Shown: in pieces, positions 33,600-41,929 of the stretch
Layout: each line of letters begins with the position of its first letter
How positions within the stretch are numbered: the stretch's first letter is position 1
Source: Aldehydirespirator sp965116195
Lineage (GTDB): Bacteria; Actinomycetota; Acidimicrobiia; Acidimicrobiales; Aldehydirespiratoraceae
Assembly (NCBI GenBank): GCA_965116195.1
Contig: OZ220491.1
Span: 2,232,001 to 2,296,000 of the forward strand
Direction: 5' to 3'
DNA length: 64,000 bases
Position numbers and translations under genes: made by a program
The notes under the pieces: generated by a model
Database searches by the model: none
The model's input: only the letters and a program-made list of their open reading frames with translations
What the model was told of the DNA's origin: nothing

Positions 33600-34895
33600 G
33601 TGGCTGGTCTGCTTACACCGTCCGGGTATATGCCCCGTGTTGCTGACTGCGAGGTGCAGCGGGCTCTGGAAGCTTCGCCCGCGGTGGTCATCGAGGGGCC
33701 ACGTGCCTGCGGCAAGACATGGACCGGCAGACGTCATTCCCGCAGCGAGGTGCCCTTTGATGCTGTGTTCGAGAACCGCCTGGCTGCACAGATTGCTCCG
33801 CGGGAATTGCTGGAGGGCCCGGTGCCCCGGTTGTTGGATGAGTGGCAACTGTTGGATGAGTGGCAACTTGCACCCGGAGTATGGGACGCGATGCGACGTG
33901 CCTGTGACGACAGAGGCCGCAAGGGCCAGTTCATCCTGACCGGTTCAGCCGATCCACCCGACGACGCCACCCGACACACCGGCACGGGCCGCATCTTGCG
34001 GGTGAGACTACGCCCGATGAGCCTCTTTGAAAGCGGCGAGTCGAGCGGCAGCATTCCGCTGGGTGCGCTGCTCGCTTCTGAGCCTGCCTCGGCACCTGCG
34101 CCGCCTCAGCGTCTGGACGACATCGTGGACCTGGCATGTCGCGGCGGCTGGCCGGGACTGCTGGGGGATGCGCCCTCCGTAGCCCAGCGTCAACTTTGCG
34201 GCTATCTTGACGAGACCTGCCGCACCGATATATCTCGAGTTGACGGCATCACCCGCGACCCTGCCGGAGTGCGCCGCTTGCTGGCCTCGCTGGGCAGGAA
34301 CGTTGCGACGCAGGTGACCCTCAAGACACTCGGCTCCGACGTGAGCAGCGGCGAAGCGGCGTTGCATCCCCAGACTGTCAGGAGCTACCTGAACGCGCTG
34401 AGCCGTTTGTTCATCGTGGAAGAGCTTCCCGCGTGGAGGCCACACCTGCGGTCACGTGCAGAGCTTCGTTGCACGCCCAAGCGGTATTTCACGGATCCGT
34501 CGCTGGCAGTTGCTGCGCTGCGCTCCAACCGGGAGCAACTGATGAGCAAATTGAGCTACTTCGGGTTCTTGTTCGAGTCGCTCGTGCTGCGCGACATCAG
34601 CGTCTATGCCCGCCCCAATGACTGGGAGTTATCACACTATCGCGACAGTTCCGGTCTGGAAGTGGACATCATTCTCAGCAGTCTTGACCACAGCCGATGG
34701 GCAGCAGCCGAAGTCAAACTGGGCGGAACCACTCAGATTGAGCAGGCAGTCAGATCGCTGCGCCTCCTGCGGGATCGTGTGGACATCTCCAAGATGGGTA
34801 AGCCGGCCAAGTTGATGGTTTTGACAGCAGGTGGCTACGGGTTCGACTACCCCGACGGGATCGCGGTCGTTCCCATCACCGCGCTCGGCCCCTGA
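33600..34895 (+). CDS. AAA-family ATPase with DUF4143 domain
   Basis: The N-terminal domain is a P-loop ATPase with Walker A GPRACGKT (about residues 33-40) and a Walker-B-like RLLDEWQ, followed by the sensor FILTGSADPPDD. The C-terminal DUF4143 region contains a nuclease-like GLEVDII...AAEVKLG arrangement, as often seen in this family. The 18-bp sequence encoding LLDEWQ is duplicated in tandem (33834-33869), placing a second copy of the Walker B-like motif in frame. A paralogue lies at 60072-61370. The family is common in bacteria and archaea, with no settled function; links to toxin-like or mobile elements have been proposed. Confidence 0.82.
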   Translation: MAGLLTPSGYMPRVADCEVQRALEASPAVVIEGPRACGKTWTGRRHSRSEVPFDAVFENRLAAQIAPRELLEGPVPRLLDEWQLLDEWQLAPGVWDAMRRACDDRGRKGQFILTGSADPPDDATRHTGTGRILRVRLRPMSLFESGESSGSIPLGALLASEPASAPAPPQRLDDIVDLACRGGWPGLLGDAPSVAQRQLCGYLDETCRTDISRVDGITRDPAGVRRLLASLGRNVATQVTLKTLGSDVSSGEAALHPQTVRSYLNALSRLFIVEELPAWRPHLRSRAELRCTPKRYFTDPSLAVAALRSNREQLMSKLSYFGFLFESLVLRDISVYARPNDWELSHYRDSSGLEVDIILSSLDHSRWAAAEVKLGGTTQIEQAVRSLRLLRDRVDISKMGKPAKLMVLTAGGYGFDYPDGIAVVPITALGP

Positions 34896-34958
34896 GGAAC
34901 AGAGCGACCTGATCTCAGGGTTCGTCACCCACCCCGCCATCGGGCAGCAACCTTTCCG

Positions 34959-35195
34959 GGTCTCAACGTTTGGCTTGGGTGTGGGCTGACAAGTTCAGCG
35001 AGATGATCGCTGGCGGATGCCTCAGGTCTCAACATTTGGCCTGGGTGTGGGCTAACAAGTTCAGCGAGATGATCGCTGGCGGGATGCCTCAGGTCTCAAC
35101 ATTTGGCCTGGGTGTGGGCTAACAAGTTCAGCGAGATGATCGCTGGCGGGATGCCTCAGGTCTCAACATTTGGCCTGGGTGTGGGCTAACAGGTT
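34959..35195. repeat. 66-67 bp tandem array after the ATPase gene
   Basis: GGTCTCAACRTTTGGC starts copies at 34959, 35025, 35092 and 35159; the last is partial. Copies 2-4 are nearly identical, so the expansion is recent. The unit contains AGCGAGATGATCGCTGG, with an internal GCGAGATGATCGC inverted repeat. Confidence 0.9.
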
Positions 35196-35473
35196 CTTCG
35201 TTGAGTCTGCGGATACCGGCTCGGCGTGGATTCGTCTGATCCCTGGTACCCTGCCTGTGAGGATGCTGCTGGCCCTGATCGTCCCACAAGCACCACCTCC
35301 CTTCCGCGGCCGCAGGCTTTCTTGCTGTCTGTTCGTATTAGGTTTCTGGTCATCCTGGACGGGACAGAGGGCGGGGGTGGTGCTACTCGAAAACTATAGA
35401 AATATTTTATAATCAGCTGAAATATGCTGTAAGCAAGTGGGTAATGTCATAGGGGGTTGATATAGTACAGATC
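35196..35473 (+). promoter_or_regulatory. AT-rich promoter region of the HNH gene
   Basis: A perfect TATAAT lies at 35408-35413 within a locally AT-rich stretch. A good -35 box is not obvious. AGGGGG at about 35451 is far from ATG 35474. No gene is supported between 35196 and 35473; the 80-residue ORF there is not convincing. Confidence 0.4.
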
Positions 35474-37714
35474 ATGTTGATAGAAGTCGCAGGCCGGGCC
35501 GAGGCCACTGTCAAAGAGATGCTCAACGTTGCTCATGCGGGAGGCACCTCAACAGGTGAGTTGCGTGACGTGTTGGCAGTGACCAAACGCATTGCCGCGG
35601 TGGTCGCGACCGTCCAGACCCATCTTGCTTCGGCTGTCGCTGTGACTGAACGTCATGGCGACGGCGGCACCGAGGTACTTGCAGAAACCACGGGGTTGAC
35701 GCGTCGTGAGGCGCGTGGGCAGGTCAAAACCGCCAAAACGATTGCCGGGGTGCCATCGGTACGAGACGCGGTAGCACAGGGTCGGGTGTCATTGGCCAAC
35801 GCCAAACGCTTGGCTGACGCGGTGGAACGCACCAGCGCAGGTGCGGTTGAAGCTGACGGCGGGTTGTTGAAGATGGCGGAGTCGTTGCGGGCTGAGCAGT
35901 TCACCAAAGAAGCCCGTCGTTGGATCGCTGAACAACAAGACGATGGTGGTGAGGCTGATCATCAACGCATGCGAGCCAAACGCTGTGTGCGCGTCTGGGA
36001 CAACGACAACGGCATGGTCGAGTTGCACGGCACGTTTGATCCACTCACCGGCAAACGCATAGGCAACCGGCTAAGAGCCGAAGCAAACCGTCTGTACCAA
36101 AACGACAAAAAACACGCCACGCTGCAAGACCAACACGAACGCGGCAACCAGCAACAGGACGAGACCAACGGGCAGCGCCACAAAGAGGCTGACAACAACA
36201 GACGTGACAGCACACCCAACGGCAGTAGATCCGGTAGCCACCAACGCAGCCGAGCACCCGGCAACAGTAAAGCAAGCGACAGGCGGCGGAGTTTCGATCA
36301 ATGCATGGCTGACGCTTTGGACAACCTCACCTCAAACACCGTCACAACCCCAAGTCCCAGCACCGACTCGGGAAGCGCTGCTCGCACAGGAACGACCGGC
36401 CGCACAGCTGAAACAACCATCAGCAACGGTCACAGGGCTCGCGGCGACACGAACAGTACTGACACTGGAACCGTTATCGGCAACGGCAATGTTGGTGAAA
36501 CTGGCACGGAGAATGATGCAGGCTCCGACGCAGAAGCGACCACCTGCAACGGTCACAGAGCTTGCGGCGACACGAACAGTACTGACACTGGAACCGTTAT
36601 CGGCAACGGCAATGTTGGTGAAACTGGCACGGAGAATGATGCAGGCTCCGACGCAGAAGCGACCATCAGCAACGGACAGAGAGCATGCGCCGGCACAAGT
36701 AACGCTGACGCTGAAATGATCATGGGTCACGGCGAAGTTGGTGAAACTGGCACCGAGAATGATGCAGGCTCCGGCACTGGAGCAACCATCAGCAACGGTC
36801 ACAGGGCTCGCGGCGACACGCTCAGCGCTGACACTGGAACCGTTATCGGCAACGGCGAAGTTGGTGAAACTGGCACGGAAAATGATGCAGGCTCCGACGC
36901 AGAAGCGACCATCAGCAACGGACACAGAGCATGCGCCGGCACAAGTAACGCTGACGCTGAAATGATCATGGGTAACGGCGATGTTGGTGAAACTGGCACG
37001 GGCAGTACTACCGGCTCCGGCACTGGAGCAACCATCAGCAACGGTCACAGGGCTCGCGGCGACACGCTCAGCGCTGACACTGGAACCGTTATCGGCAACG
37101 ACGAAGTTGGTGGTGTCGGTAACGGCTCGGACGCGGGCTTTTGTGCTGAGTGTGGTACAGATAACAGAGCCAACACGAGTGCGGACAGCCAACCGGGTTT
37201 GGGTAGAGCGTTTGCGGACATCTGCGTGATTGTTCAAGTGGATGCTGTGACCGGTGAACTTGTGGCGCAACTACCCGACGGTGAACGACTGCCAGCCAGT
37301 GTCCTGGACAAACTCACCTGCAACGCCCGGATCTCTGTGATTTTGTCCACCGCCAAAGGCCAACCCATCTGGCGAGCTATTGCTGCTCGTGCTGCTTCTG
37401 ACACACAACGACGACTTCTGCTGGCGCGTTGGGGCGGATGCTTCCACTGCGCAGCACACCCCGCGATGTGTCAAATCCATCACATCGTGCCCGTGGCACA
37501 AGGCGGCGAAACCAAAATCGACAACCTCATCCCGGTGTGCTGGGACTGCCACGACCTGATCCACCACAACCACTGGCAAATCCACAAACACCCCAAAGGA
37601 AACCACACCCTGCACCCACCTGATCCGTATCATCACGGACCGGCGCACGCACCCGAACAACCCCTCCTGTTCACATCAGCCGACCACGACCACGGCTCAG
37701 CCCACGGCGACTAG
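35474..37714 (+). CDS. DUF222 / HNH endonuclease-domain protein with 41-residue repeats
   Basis: The N-terminal part (residues about 1-200) is the DUF222 domain common in actinobacterial HNH proteins. It ends in MVELHGTFDPLTGKRIGNRL. A low-complexity middle (about 210-560) holds six 41-residue repeats. The C-terminus has an HNH module: CFHCAAHPAMCQIHHIVPV, then DNLIPVCWDCHDLIHH, with the His pair, Asn and the CxxC/CxxCH zinc ligands present. Such genes are multicopy in actinobacteria and possibly linked to mobile DNA, but their role is unsettled. An IS3 copy is inserted right after the stop. GC3 is lower than in the neighbours. Confidence 0.85.
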   Translation: MLIEVAGRAEATVKEMLNVAHAGGTSTGELRDVLAVTKRIAAVVATVQTHLASAVAVTERHGDGGTEVLAETTGLTRREARGQVKTAKTIAGVPSVRDAVAQGRVSLANAKRLADAVERTSAGAVEADGGLLKMAESLRAEQFTKEARRWIAEQQDDGGEADHQRMRAKRCVRVWDNDNGMVELHGTFDPLTGKRIGNRLRAEANRLYQNDKKHATLQDQHERGNQQQDETNGQRHKEADNNRRDSTPNGSRSGSHQRSRAPGNSKASDRRRSFDQCMADALDNLTSNTVTTPSPSTDSGSAARTGTTGRTAETTISNGHRARGDTNSTDTGTVIGNGNVGETGTENDAGSDAEATTCNGHRACGDTNSTDTGTVIGNGNVGETGTENDAGSDAEATISNGQRACAGTSNADAEMIMGHGEVGETGTENDAGSGTGATISNGHRARGDTLSADTGTVIGNGEVGETGTENDAGSDAEATISNGHRACAGTSNADAEMIMGNGDVGETGTGSTTGSGTGATISNGHRARGDTLSADTGTVIGNDEVGGVGNGSDAGFCAECGTDNRANTSADSQPGLGRAFADICVIVQVDAVTGELVAQLPDGERLPASVLDKLTCNARISVILSTAKGQPIWRAIAARAASDTQRRLLLARWGGCFHCAAHPAMCQIHHIVPVAQGGETKIDNLIPVCWDCHDLIHHNHWQIHKHPKGNHTLHPPDPYHHGPAHAPEQPLLFTSADHDHGSAHGD
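36421..37120. repeat. 123-bp in-frame tandem repeat in the HNH gene
   Basis: Units start at 36421, 36544, 36667, 36790, 36913 and 37036, all exactly 123 bp (41 residues). Each contains AGCAACGGTCACAG-like and GTTGGTGAAACTGGCAC segments. Variants alternate, which suggests some duplications were of two units. The strict 123-bp spacing keeps the DUF222 and HNH parts in frame. Confidence 0.95.
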
Positions 37715-37788
37715 ACGGTGCTTCCCCCCATTGACCGGTCACCTGGTGCTTCCCCACATTAACCGGTCACCTCAATTAGGAGGTAGTC

Positions 37789-38139
37789 ATGTCAGTGATG
37801 CATGAGAAATATCAGCAACAGGAGCAGCGTGCGGGTCCGGTGTTGGCACCGGACCGGTCGCGGAGGTCTTTTGATGCGGAGTTCAAGGCTGACGCGGTGG
37901 CGTTGGTGCTCGAGGAGGGTTGATCGATCGCGTCGGTGGCTCGTTCGCTGGGGATCGGTGCCACGAATCTGGGCAACTGGGTTCGCCAGGCGCGTGTTGA
38001 TCGCGGTGAACGTGAAGGAATGACTTCTGCTGAGCGCGAGGAGTTGGTCCGGTTGCGTCGCGAGAACGTGCGGTTGCGTCAGGAGCGTGAGCTGCTCAAA
38101 CGAGCAACGGCGGTTTGGGTGAAGGAGTTGGGACAGTGA
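37789..38139 (+). pseudogene. IS3 transposase OrfA with internal TGA
   Basis: ATG 37789 follows AGGAGG. The frame encodes a helix-turn-helix protein ending in a leucine-zipper segment (LRRENVRLRQERELLKR). It is cut by TGA at 37921-37923, where related proteins usually have Arg (EEGRSIASVAR pattern), consistent with a CGA to TGA change. The stop overlaps GTG 38136 of orfB. Confidence 0.85.
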
Positions 38140-39021
38140 CCCGTTACCGGTGGATACTGACCCAAAAGGCCGACGGATTCCCGACAATGTTGTGCTGTGA
38201 GATGGCCGGCGTGTCACGCCAGGCGTTATTGCGACTGGCGTAAACATCTCAGCACCCCAACAGCCAAACAACAGACCCAAGCCCGGCTGATACGGGCCAT
38301 TCGTGATGTTCACACAGCCTCACACGGAGCGTACGGATCGCCTCGTATGACTGCTGAGCTACGCGCTCAAGGCCACCGGGTGAACCACAAACGCATAGAA
38401 AGACTGATGAGAGCACACCAAATCACCGGCATCACCCACAGGCGACGCAAGCGCACCACGACACCAGCACCCACAACAACAACGAAGCCTGCGGATTTGG
38501 TGCGCCGAGACTTCAAACCCGGAACCCCGAACCAGGTGTGGATCTCAGACATCACCTACATCACCACACGCGAGGGCTGGCTGTACCTAGCCGTAGTACT
38601 TGATCTGCGCAGCCGGCGTGTGCTCGGCTACCAAATGAGTGACCGCATCAACACCCAACTCGTCAAAGACGCGCTCACAATGGCCAGCACCCACCGACGC
38701 GGACACACCCGCGGTGTCGTGTTTCACTCCGACCGCAGCAGCCAATACCTCTTTCAAACCTTCAAAGAAGCCATAGCGTCCTGGGGCATGAACCAATCCG
38801 TAGGCAAAGTCGGCAGCTCAGCCGACAACGCCGTCGCCGAAGCGTTCTTCTCCACCCTCAAACGCGAACACACCACACAACACCACCCATACCCCAACCG
38901 AACCACAGCCCGACGATCAATCTTCCAATGGCTCAACCACTACAACACCAACCGCCGCCACAGCAGCCTCGGCCAACAAACACCAAACCAATACGAACAC
39001 CACCACACCCTAACCACCTGA
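38136..39021 (+). pseudogene. IS3 transposase OrfB, frameshifted
   Basis: GTG 38136 opens a frame that ends early at a TAA near 38241. One base is missing near 38225, within what should read RQAFYDWRKHL. The remaining 260 codons keep the integrase-type DDE residues: Asp in WISDITY, Asp in HSDRSSQY and Glu in AVAEAFFSTLKRE. Without a -1/+1 frameshift the product is truncated. Confidence 0.85.
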
Positions 39022-39043
39022 CCGGCAAAAGGGGGGAAGCACC

Positions 39044-39131
39044 GTTCAAGGCTGACGCGGTGGGCGTTGGTGTTGGAGGAAGGTGGTTCGCCCACCCTAA
39101 CCACCTGACCGACCGACGGGGGAAGCACCCA
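39044..39131 (+). mobile_element. Deletion remnant of the same IS3 element
   Basis: Bases 39044-39087 copy an internal piece of orfA (TTCAAGGCTGACGCGGT, otherwise at 37881). Bases 39088-39131 copy the right end of the IS (CACCCTAACCACCTGACCG and GGGGGAAGCACC). The two are joined directly, so this is a second IS copy that lost everything between them. Confidence 0.75.
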
Positions 39132-39153
39132 AGTCGTGCGCTGAACGAACAGC

Positions 39154-39198
39154 GGCGGTGGTGCGCACCTGCTCCCCCCGGTAGTGCGCACCACCGCC
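39154..39198. terminator. 15-bp inverted repeat, possible bidirectional terminator
   Basis: GGCGGTGGTGCGCAC (39154-39168) pairs perfectly with GTGCGCACCACCGCC (39184-39198) around a 15-base loop containing a C run. No T tract follows on either side. Between the IS remnant and the 3' array it could end transcription from both directions. Confidence 0.4.
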
Positions 39199-39279
39199 TC
39201 GCTATCCGGCCGGTGTCCACGCAACAGCGTCGCAGCCTCGGCCGAAGCCAGCACAGCTATGGGCTTGCTCCATATAGTT

Positions 39280-39522
39280 GCGCACAATCACTCGGCACAC
39301 AACTCCAAGTCCACTCGTCCACCGGTAGCACACAATCACACGAGCACACAATCACACGAGCACACAATCACTCGGCACACAACTCCAAGTCCACTCGTCC
39401 ACCGGTAGCACACAATCACACGAGCACACAATCACACGAGCACACAATCACTCGGCACACAACTCCAAGTCCACTCGTCCACCGGTAGCACACAATCACG
39501 CGAGCACATAACTCCAGCGAGC
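39280..39522. repeat. 80-bp tandem array with inner 16-17 bp units
   Basis: CTCGGCACACAACTCC occurs at 39291, 39371 and 39451, an exact 80-bp period. Each unit holds two or more copies of CACACAATCACACGAG. The array stops about ten bases before the stop codon of the DUF1214-like gene, so it extends from that gene's 3' end. Confidence 0.9.
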
Positions 39523-39524
39523 AC

Positions 39525-40769
39525 TCACAGTGCTGCCAGGTCAGCCTGAGCAACCAGGCGGCAGGACACCTCAGGGACATTCTCGGGCTGCACAAAGCGC
39601 AGACCCATCACACCGTGGTCACGGTCACCCGGATCAATCCAGTTGGCAACACCAGGATCAGTCGGTGCCACCACGATCCGAACCAGCCCCCCGGCACCAC
39701 GCGACGCGTTCTGGCTGTCCACGTAGCCTCGGCCCCGGGCATAGTCGGCCAAGTTCTCCATCCAATGGTTGCACAACTGGAAGTTCCACTGTTGACAGTC
39801 AGGCTCAACGAACTCCACCACAAGCGCTTTGCCGGGTTGGAGCCGCCAGTAGCCGAACTCGAAATGACGATCGTCGGGCGAACCTCCGATGCGTTCATAA
39901 GCCTGCCGGGTGTATTCGAGCTGGTTCTCGCGGCTCAGCAGATCGCGTGTCCAACCCCCGTAGTCGCTGAGCAGTCCCAGCACAAGTTGCGCAGCTGTGG
40001 CCAGCCGAGTTGACATGTCCTCGGGCGCGGGGGTTCCCTGGCTCGGTTGGTCGTCCAGGCAGCGGATCATCAGGCGCGGCGGTGCCTGTTCGTTGCGGTT
40101 CTCATACACGACCCGAACCATCAACTCGCGGGTCAGTGTCGTCATCGGGAACCACGTCTCGCCATTGCCGGGAGGATCAACTGAAAGCACGAAGTCCACC
40201 GTGCCGTCATCACCAGCCAGATCTGCCAGCACGTAGCTGTGGGGGGTCAACGCCATGTTCGGGTTGAAAACATCCAGGTGTTCCTCAGCGTTCAAGCCGG
40301 ACGCGAACGCTCCGACATCCACAGGGACCGGCGGACTCCAAGCCGACAGGTGCGTGTAGGTGTCCCCGACCGTGCCCGTGACCCGGTAACGAAAGCGCGC
40401 ATCAACGGGCTGCACCATGTGGTCCTGGTTGGGCGACTGCACGCCCTGACCACCCTGCAAAGGCGGAGGGATCAGCCGTATCGGCCGCGGTGAGGTGGTG
40501 GGCGTGCGACGCTCAATCGCACGGAACGAAGCCATCGTGATCATGCGGGTCACATAGCGGAAGCCCTCCACCCGATCCTGTGGGTCACCGTCCGGGGTCT
40601 CGCGCAGCACGATCTGGCCTGCGACCTTGAGCGTGTCACAGAAGTCATCCCAGGCTCGACCGTCAAGCAGCCTGGCCCGGCGTGTCGCAGCCAACAGTGC
40701 AGGATCCGCCGCCACGGCAGCAGCGCCATCATCTACTGACAACGAGTTGTCACTCAGGTGCTCATTCAT
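39525..40769 (-). CDS. DUF1214-like protein of unknown function
   Basis: The 414-residue product is soluble and acidic. Its C-terminal third shows a DUF1214-like pattern: WNFQLCNHWMENLADYARGRGYVDSQNA, then GLVRIVVAPTDPGVANWIDPGDRDHGVMGLRFVQP. Homologues in actinobacteria occur near lipid or steroid genes, but their role is unknown. ATG 40769 (MNEHLSDN) is preferred over the upstream in-frame start, because the upstream 16 residues fall in repeated DNA. It stands alone on the minus strand between two repeat arrays. Confidence 0.65.
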   Translation of the reverse strand: MNEHLSDNSLSVDDGAAAVAADPALLAATRRARLLDGRAWDDFCDTLKVAGQIVLRETPDGDPQDRVEGFRYVTRMITMASFRAIERRTPTTSPRPIRLIPPPLQGGQGVQSPNQDHMVQPVDARFRYRVTGTVGDTYTHLSAWSPPVPVDVGAFASGLNAEEHLDVFNPNMALTPHSYVLADLAGDDGTVDFVLSVDPPGNGETWFPMTTLTRELMVRVVYENRNEQAPPRLMIRCLDDQPSQGTPAPEDMSTRLATAAQLVLGLLSDYGGWTRDLLSRENQLEYTRQAYERIGGSPDDRHFEFGYWRLQPGKALVVEFVEPDCQQWNFQLCNHWMENLADYARGRGYVDSQNASRGAGGLVRIVVAPTDPGVANWIDPGDRDHGVMGLRFVQPENVPEVSCRLVAQADLAAL

Positions 40770-40797
40770 CTTGGAGTCACTTCCGTTCGGGTGGGGG

Positions 40798-41245
40798 GTT
40801 GGTGACGTACACGCCAATCGTCAGCAAAACCGGGGATCCACAGAAGTCTGTGGGTGATCAACCCCGACGCGGAAGGGTGTCTACTCGACATCAGGAGCTT
40901 GCTCGGTGTCAATGAGCCTGCCTTCCTGGGCAGCATCTACCTGAGCGCTCATGTCGGGGGGGTGGTTGGTGACGTACACGCCAATCGTAAGCAAAACCGG
41001 GTCTCCACAGAAGTCCGTGGGTGATCAACCCCGACGCGGAAGGGCATCTACTCGAGATCAGGAGCCTGCTCGGTGTCAATGAGCCTGCCTTCCTGGGCAG
41101 CATCCATCTGAGCGCTCACGTCGGGTGGGTGGTTGGTGACGTACACGCCAATCGTCAGCAAAACCGGGGCTCCACAGAAGTCTGTGGGTGATCAACCCCG
41201 ACGCGGAAGGGCATCTACTCGGGATCAGGAGCCTGCTCGGTGTCA
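40798..41245 (-). repeat. 167-bp tandem array containing copies of a gene's C-terminal end
   Basis: GGTGACGTACACGCCAATCG occurs at 40801, 40968 and 41135, an exact 167-bp period. On the minus strand each unit carries a copy of the final codons of the coiled-coil gene that ends at 41215 (encoding AQEGRLIDTEQAPD-like sequence with its stop). Copies end near 41048 and 40881. The gene's true 3' end is the one at 41215. Confidence 0.9.
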
Positions 41246-41712
41246 ATGAGCCTGCCTTCCTGGGCAGCATCTACCTGAGCGCTCATGTTGAGAGCTGCGA
41301 TCAGAGCAGTGAGCTTCAGGTTGATCTCGGCCACGCTCGCCTCAAGTGCCTCAAAACGGGCTTCCATCCTCTCTTCAAGACGAGTGATCCTCTCGTTGGT
41401 AGCATCAATCCTGGCGCTGACATCGTCAAAACGCGCGCTGACATCGTCAAAGCGCGCGTTGACGGACGCGTTCAGGTCGTCAATCCGTTGATGGACATCA
41501 CCGAATCTGGCATGCGTGCTGGTCAAAGTGAAGGTGAGCAGCGCAATGATGGCCGCACCGAACAACGACTGGAGAGGATTCTCAGCGATCTGCTGCAACA
41601 TGCGTCGACCGGGTCCGACCTCCGCGACCGGTGAAGCCGGGGCAGTCCCTGAGTCCGGCGTGGTTGCGGCCTCAGATGCTGCTGGCTGTGCCGGGGTTTC
41701 GGTGCCTGCCAT
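41215..41712 (-). CDS. Membrane-anchored coiled-coil protein
   Basis: A Pro/Ala-rich N-terminus leads to one hydrophobic segment (LFGAAIIALLTFTLTSTHARF). A coiled coil of about 80 residues follows (RFDDVSARFDDVSARIDATNERITRLEERME), with a duplicated DDVSARF unit, then a polar tail. ATG 41712 (MAGTETPAQ) is preferred; an in-frame start at 41859 would add a His- and Arg-rich stretch unlike the rest. Its layout parallels the proteins at 7283 and 62764. Function is unknown. Confidence 0.7.
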   Translation of the reverse strand: MAGTETPAQPAASEAATTPDSGTAPASPVAEVGPGRRMLQQIAENPLQSLFGAAIIALLTFTLTSTHARFGDVHQRIDDLNASVNARFDDVSARFDDVSARIDATNERITRLEERMEARFEALEASVAEINLKLTALIAALNMSAQVDAAQEGRLIDTEQAPDPE

Positions 41713-41929
41713 CAGTCGGGCCGCCTTCACTGTGGTGGTATGGGCTGAAGTAGTCAATGTGCCTCGCTGGGTTCGTCGGCGCTGAAAGCGACGTTTGAAA
41801 TGATGATGGTGACCGCCGACAGACCCGGCAGCGAGGCCTCCAGCGAGGCTACCTGACAATCAATATCGTGTCAACTCCTGTTCTTGAATTCCATCAACGT
41901 GACGGGGAATGCGGCCTGCTCAAGTTCGG

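Larger units (their letters stand above)
37745..39043 (+). mobile_element. IS3-family insertion sequence, inactivated
   Basis: The left end GGTGCTTCCCCACATTAACC (37745) matches the inverted right end, whose complement begins GGTGCTTCCCCCCTTTTGCC (39043). The left end is duplicated, with a further copy at 37717. The element carries orfA and orfB with the usual small overlap, but orfA has a nonsense codon and orfB a frameshift, so no active transposase can be made without recoding. It abuts the HNH gene stop. Confidence 0.85.

Noticed and set aside
35170..35412. An 80-residue ORF before the HNH gene
   Set aside because: It begins in a tandem repeat, has no ribosome site and covers the promoter-like AT-rich region.
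36332..37270. A 312-residue ORF opposite the HNH gene
   Set aside because: It is a shadow of the 123-bp repeat, kept open because the repeat unit is a multiple of three.
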